Shown here: positions 60,400 through 64,000 of the stretch, piece by piece
How the letters are laid out: each line of letters begins with the position of its first letter
Numbering within the stretch: the stretch's first letter is position 1
NCBI GenBank assembly: GCA_000403295.2
Contig: KE159605.1
Coordinates: 963,409 to 1,027,408 of the forward strand
Length of the DNA: 64,000 bases
Direction of reading: 5' to 3'
Source: Lachnospiraceae bacterium M18-1
GTDB taxonomy: Bacteria > Bacillota > Clostridia > Lachnospirales > Lachnospiraceae
Made by a program: the position numbers and the translations under genes
Notes under the pieces: generated by a model
Databases searched by the model: none
What the model saw: only the letters and a program-made list of their open reading frames with translations
Told to the model about the DNA's origin: nothing

Positions 60400-62403
60400 T
60401 TACTCCATATCATTCAATGCTTTTTTCAGTTCGATCAGCTTGTCGCGCAGTTCCGCCGCGGCCTCGAAGTTCAGCTCGGCCGCCGCCTTCTTCATCTGCT
60501 TCGTCACCTTTTCCACCGTCTTCTCCAGTTCTTCCCGGCTCATGGACTCCACGTCCTTCTCCATCATCATCTCCCCGGTATCTACCTTCTGAGAAATGCT
60601 GATCAGGTCGCGTACCGCTTTCTGAATCGTCTGCGGTGTGATCCCATGTTCCTGGTTGTATGCCATCTGGATCTCCCTGCGGCGCATGGTCTCGTCAATG
60701 GCCATCTGCATAGAGTCGGTCATCTTATCCGCATACATGATCACATGTCCTTCGGAATTGCGGGCCGCACGGCCGATTGTCTGGATCAGGGAGGTTCCCG
60801 AACGCAGGAAGCCTTCCTTGTCTGCATCCAGAATGGCCACCAGCGTGATCTCCGGAATGTCCAACCCTTCACGGAGCAGGTTGATCCCTACCAGTACGTC
60901 AAAGACGTCCAGACGCATATCCCGGATGATCTCCGTCCGCTCCAGGGTATCCACATCGGAATGCAGATACTTGACCCGGATGCCTACCTCCCGCATATAA
61001 TCCGTCAGGTCCTCGGCCATCCGCTTGGTCAGCGTGGTCACCAGCACTTTGTTTTTCTTTGCCACTTCTTTGTTCACTTCACTGATCAGGTCATCAATCT
61101 GGCCCTCCACCGGACGCACCTCCACCTCCGGATCTAAAAGCCCTGTGGGCCTTAAGACCTGCTCGGCGCGGAGAAGCTCATGCTCTTCTTCATAGACGCC
61201 CGGAGTGGCGGAAACGAAAAGCATCTGGTTTATTTTACTTTCAAATTCTTCAAAGTTCAAGGGGCGGTTGTCCTTTGCCGAGGGCAGACGGAATCCATAG
61301 TCTACCAGCGTCGATTTTCTGGACTGGTCTCCATTGTACATCCCGCCGATCTGCGGCACCGTCTTGTGGGACTCGTCGATCATGATGATAAAATCATCGG
61401 GAAAATAGTCGATCAGCGTGTAGGGCGCCTGTCCCGGGGCCAGCCCTGCCAGATGCCGGGAATAGTTCTCGATCCCGGAGCAGAACCCGGTCTCCTTGAG
61501 CATCTCGATATCGAAGTTGGTCCGCTCCGCGATTCGCTGCGCCTCCAGAAGCTTGTCCTGACGCTTAAATTCCTTGACCCGCTCTTCCAGTTCTTTTTCT
61601 ATATCCTGCACGGCGCGCTTAATATTGTCCTTATCTACTACATAGTGGGATGCAGGGAAGATGGCTACATGCTTTAGTTCATCCCGGATCTCCCCGGTCA
61701 GGATGTCGATCTCCGTGATTCGGTCGATCTCGTCCCCGAAGAACTCTACCCGGACAGCCGTGTCGGATTCATAAGCAGGAATCACCTCCAGCACGTCCCC
61801 CCGGACCCGGAAGGTCCCGCGGTGGAAATCCATGTCGTTGCGGTCGTATTGGATCTCGATCAGCTTCGCCATCAGCTCGTCCCGCTCCTTTGTCATGCCG
61901 GGACGCAGGGAGATCACCATGTTCTGGTAGTCTACCGGGCTTCCCAGGCCGTAGATACAGGACACGCTGGCAACAATAACCACATCGCGCCGCTCGGCAA
62001 GGGCCATGGTGGCGGAGAGACGGAGCTTGTCGATCTCGTCGTTGATGGCGGAATCTTTGGCGATGTAGGTGTCCGAAGAAGGGACGTAGGCTTCGGGTTG
62101 GTAGTAGTCGTAGTAGGACACAAAATATTCCACCGCGTTTTCCGGGAAATATTCACGGAATTCTCCGTACAACTGAGCAGCAAGCGTCTTATTGTGCGCT
62201 ATGATAAGGGTTGGCTTATTCAGTTCCTGTATCACATTCGCCATCGTAAATGTCTTCCCAGACCCCGTAACCCCTAGTAAAGTCTGGAATTGATTGCCCT
62301 CCTTGAATCCCTTTACCAGTGCCGCAATTGCTTCCGGCTGGTCTCCGGTAGGCTTGTATTCCGAAACTAATTTAAAATTTTTTTGTCCTGTTTCCACAGA
62401 CAT
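60400..62403 (-). CDS. uvrB: Excinuclease ABC subunit B
   Basis: This is a 667-residue SF2 helicase-like protein. Walker A is [14 protein letters not shown], and the beta-hairpin region is [21 protein letters not shown] (short: [12 protein letters not shown]). [15 protein letters not shown] and the C-terminal UVR domain ([18 protein letters not shown]) are present. It verifies damage and recruits UvrC. The ATG at 62403 stands only one base after AAGGAGG, so the GTG at 62397 (codon 3) may be the used start. It is cotranscribed with uvrA from an SOS promoter. Confidence 0.98.
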   Translation of the reverse strand: MSVETGQKNFKLVSEYKPTGDQPEAIAALVKGFKEGNQFQTLLGVTGSGKTFTMANVIQELNKPTLIIAHNKTLAAQLYGEFREYFPENAVEYFVSYYDYYQPEAYVPSSDTYIAKDSAINDEIDKLRLSATMALAERRDVVIVASVSCIYGLGSPVDYQNMVISLRPGMTKERDELMAKLIEIQYDRNDMDFHRGTFRVRGDVLEVIPAYESDTAVRVEFFGDEIDRITEIDILTGEIRDELKHVAIFPASHYVVDKDNIKRAVQDIEKELEERVKEFKRQDKLLEAQRIAERTNFDIEMLKETGFCSGIENYSRHLAGLAPGQAPYTLIDYFPDDFIIMIDESHKTVPQIGGMYNGDQSRKSTLVDYGFRLPSAKDNRPLNFEEFESKINQMLFVSATPGVYEEEHELLRAEQVLRPTGLLDPEVEVRPVEGQIDDLISEVNKEVAKKNKVLVTTLTKRMAEDLTDYMREVGIRVKYLHSDVDTLERTEIIRDMRLDVFDVLVGINLLREGLDIPEITLVAILDADKEGFLRSGTSLIQTIGRAARNSEGHVIMYADKMTDSMQMAIDETMRRREIQMAYNQEHGITPQTIQKAVRDLISISQKVDTGEMMMEKDVESMSREELEKTVEKVTKQMKKAAAELNFEAAAELRDKLIELKKALNDME

Positions 62404-62420
62404 ACCTCCTTACTATCATG

Positions 62421-62510
62421 CCTATTGGCCCGTAAATTCGTGTAATTTTTCCCGGAAATTCGTGTAATAGGAACTTCTAAGTGGGCGAAAAGGCCAATTA
62501 CACGAATAAA
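62421..62510 (-). promoter_or_regulatory. Repeat-rich leader of uvrBA
   Basis: AAATTCGTGTAAT occurs twice in direct orientation 22 bp apart (62434-62446 and 62456-62468), and its inverse ATTACACGAAT once (62497-62507). ATTGGCC (62424) and GGCCAAT (62492) form another inverted pair. In the mRNA the inverse copy could pair with either direct copy. Confidence 0.55.
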
Positions 62511-62625
62511 GTCACTAAAACTGAATTTTCTAACTACGCAACACAAAACAAAATATCTGAACATTACGTACCACAGGATAGCATAATTCTTCATAACAGA
62601 AAAGCCTCAGACTTAATTTTACCAT

Positions 62626-62637
62626 GAACATTTGTTC
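62626..62637. promoter_or_regulatory. LexA/DinR SOS box of uvrBA
   Basis: GAACATTTGTTC matches the Gram-positive LexA consensus GAAC-N4-GTTC. It overlaps the expected transcription start of the uvrBA promoter, the classic position for repression. Confidence 0.85.
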
Positions 62638-62643
62638 TGATTC

Positions 62644-62672
62644 ATTGTAGCAGAAACCTCCTGTAAATGCAA
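62644..62672 (-). promoter_or_regulatory. uvrBA promoter
   Basis: On the minus strand TTGCAT (62667-62672), a 17-bp spacer, and TACAAT (62644-62649), with the SOS box immediately downstream. It leaves a leader of about 230 nt before uvrB. Confidence 0.7.
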
Positions 62673-62728
62673 TAGAAACTCTTAGTCTATCTGAAGAAAT
62701 TTCTTCCCCCGCTTTCAAGGTCAAAAAA

Positions 62729-62755
62729 GAGAGGTAGTTTTCCGCTACCCCTCTC
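62729..62755 (-). terminator. Terminator of the integrase gene
   Basis: On the minus strand GAGAGGGGTAG and CTACCTCTC form a stem over a short loop and are followed by TTTTTT. The stop codon of the integrase lies within the stem. Confidence 0.8.
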
Positions 62756-64000
62756 CTGCAAACCATTCATTTATATCTGCCAGTTCTGTTATATCCGAGT
62801 AATCGTACACAATCGGTGTCTGTGCTTCCTCCTTTTTTCTTCCCTCCATCCTCTCAACTTCTTCTTTTCCCTCTCCCTGAATCTCAATTACTTCCTGAAA
62901 CATCTCCCATAATAAGGTTTTGTCAGCATAATCATATGGATGAACTTCTGAAATAAATTCATGCAATTCGTCAACACAGTCCTCTATAATCGCCTGCATA
63001 TCTGTATAGGTATCTACAGTAATAATAGACTTCGCGTGTCCTAATGCAGTTGCCACTGCTTTTTGATTAATATTGTTTTTCATCAAAAGTGTAGCATATG
63101 TCTTACGCAGATCATGAAAACGTATATGCGGCAGTCCTGTTTTTTCTAAAAGCTCTTTATAATGCTTAAAATGGTAATCCTTACTTCGCGGACGTCCATA
63201 GCTTGAGCAGCATATATATCCCATGTCCTGAAAAACCCATTTTCCGTTCTGCCTTCTGCTGCGATTTCTTTCATACCGCTTTCGCTCTTCCAAAATCTCA
63301 TGATACACATAATCAGGTATATCCAATTCCCGGTAACTGGAAAGAGTCTTTGGTCTAATCTCCTGCTTTGACTTTGATTTTGCACATTTTCCATTTTCTT
63401 CCGCATGGAGATCCTCACCAAGCTGACGTTGGATTTTTAATTTATGATGCACAAAATCCACATCCGAATATTTCAGGCCATTTATTTCACTTTTACGCAG
63501 CCCCATCAACAGAGCAAACAGAATCTGCATATGGATACGTGAATCCTTAGACGCTTCTAATAAGAGTTTAACCTGTTCCAGATTGTAGGTTCTAGCTTCC
63601 TCTACAACAATGGTGTGATACCCATCCTTTTTGATCTGTTTCGGTAAATCTACATCCGTACATGGATTGTTCATAATCAAACGTTTATCTAATGCATATC
63701 TCATTGACGTATTTAAAATCGTCTTTGCCAGTTTAGGTATAGACGTATATTTTTCCGACAGCGACTTGAAAAGCTTGCTTAAATGCCCCTGATTAAGTGT
63801 CATTATCTTTAAATTTCCTATCTGTGGTATAATATGCTTATCGATACAATTTTTATATGTATGGTAACTATTCGCAGTAAAAGACGGCTCCGGTCTCATA
63901 ACTTGTTCCAGCCAATACACCAACAGTTCCCGCACCTTGATGTTAGGATACACAACATAAATTCCCGTATGAAGTTGTGCTATCACACCATTACGCGCCT
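62745..64000 (-). CDS. Tyrosine recombinase/integrase (probably continues past right edge)
   Basis: At least 418 codons are open to the window edge. A core-binding SAM-like domain (PSFTANSYHTYKNCIDKHIIPQIG; short: SYHTYKNCIDKHIIP) precedes the catalytic domain with Arg in LLMGLRKSEINGL, His-x-x-Arg in IRFHDLRKTYATL, His in ALGHAKS and the nucleophile Tyr in TVDTYTDM. An Asp/Glu-rich tail follows. A GTG at 63986 could start it, but the frame stays open upstream with no good ribosome site, so the arm-binding domain is probably beyond base 64000. Such integrases belong to phages or conjugative elements. Confidence 0.9.
   Translation of the reverse strand, partial: ARNGVIAQLHTGIYVVYPNIKVRELLVYWLEQVMRPEPSFTANSYHTYKNCIDKHIIPQIGNLKIMTLNQGHLSKLFKSLSEKYTSIPKLAKTILNTSMRYALDKRLIMNNPCTDVDLPKQIKKDGYHTIVVEEARTYNLEQVKLLLEASKDSRIHMQILFALLMGLRKSEINGLKYSDVDFVHHKLKIQRQLGEDLHAEENGKCAKSKSKQEIRPKTLSSYRELDIPDYVYHEILEERKRYERNRSRRQNGKWVFQDMGYICCSSYGRPRSKDYHFKHYKELLEKTGLPHIRFHDLRKTYATLLMKNNINQKAVATALGHAKSIITVDTYTDMQAIIEDCVDELHEFISEVHPYDYADKTLLWEMFQEVIEIQGEGKEEVERMEGRKKEEAQTPIVYDYSDITELADINEWFAGEG

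Noticed and set aside
60187..61137. A plus-strand frame of 316 codons opposite uvrB
   Set aside because: Antisense to UvrB helicase motifs; His/Leu-rich composition typical of a shadow frame.
62367..62594. A 75-codon reading frame on the minus strand ahead of uvrB
   Set aside because: It overlaps uvrB in another frame, has no good ribosome site and crosses the inverted repeats of the leader; better explained as chance.

Overview
The window looks like a chromosomal segment of a Gram-positive, low-to-mid GC anaerobe of the Lachnospiraceae/Clostridiales. The pointers are an antiterminator of the LoaP family, a cdaA-cdaR pair, LCP and lipoteichoic-acid-synthase-like proteins, recD2, a GerMN lipoprotein and Gram-positive promoters and SOS boxes. 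Nearly everything is on the minus strand, so operons read from right to left. Only two genes (21156-22133 and 38902-40917) are on the plus strand. I saw no rRNA, tRNA or CRISPR array.

Region 1-11.1 kb is the proximal part of a Wzx/Wzy-type surface polysaccharide operon. A promoter at 11.1 kb serves UDP-galactopyranose mutase, a GtrA protein and a CapD/EpsC-like dehydratase. A second promoter at 7.4 kb starts a roughly 210-nt leader with a strong hairpin, followed by loaP. Then come a TviB/WbpO-like UDP-HexNAc dehydrogenase and a WbpP-like epimerase (together a route to UDP-GalNAcA), two GT4 glycosyltransferases, an acyltransferase, a Wzy polymerase and the first 29 codons of a Wzx flippase running off the left edge. 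The last 5.3 kb is clearly more AT-rich than the rest.

Region 11.2-18.1 kb holds cell-wall functions: an LTA-synthase-like phosphoglycerol transferase, glmS, a cohesin-domain surface protein and an LCP ligase with a low-complexity tail. At 18.3-21.1 kb a GT2 and an acyltransferase are bracketed by two near-identical inverted copies of a 147-bp palindromic element. One copy has an 8-bp target duplication, and a third, diverged copy lies behind uvrA.

Region 22.4-38.8 kb is a long operon from one promoter. It carries all four dTDP-L-rhamnose genes, a three-gene set for a dTDP-3-acetamido-3,6-dideoxyhexose, a Wzm/Wzt-type ABC exporter and large glycosyltransferases. It also carries an unusual tightly coupled cassette: a TagF-like transferase, a nucleotidyltransferase-PLP enzyme fusion and an ornithine-cyclodeaminase-like protein. 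I propose that this cassette makes and transfers a CDP-activated amino-alcohol phosphate. A second LTA-synthase-like protein, another Wzy and a WbaP-type initiating transferase follow at 38.9-43.9 kb.

Region 44-64 kb is mostly housekeeping: a large amidase/glucosaminidase autolysin with tandem repeats, a nucleotidyltransferase, HPr, cdaR, cdaA, two membrane proteins, comF, recD2, mreB, uvrA and uvrB. The uvrBA operon has an SOS box at its promoter and an odd repeat-rich leader. A tyrosine recombinase runs off the right edge and probably marks an integrated element beyond it.
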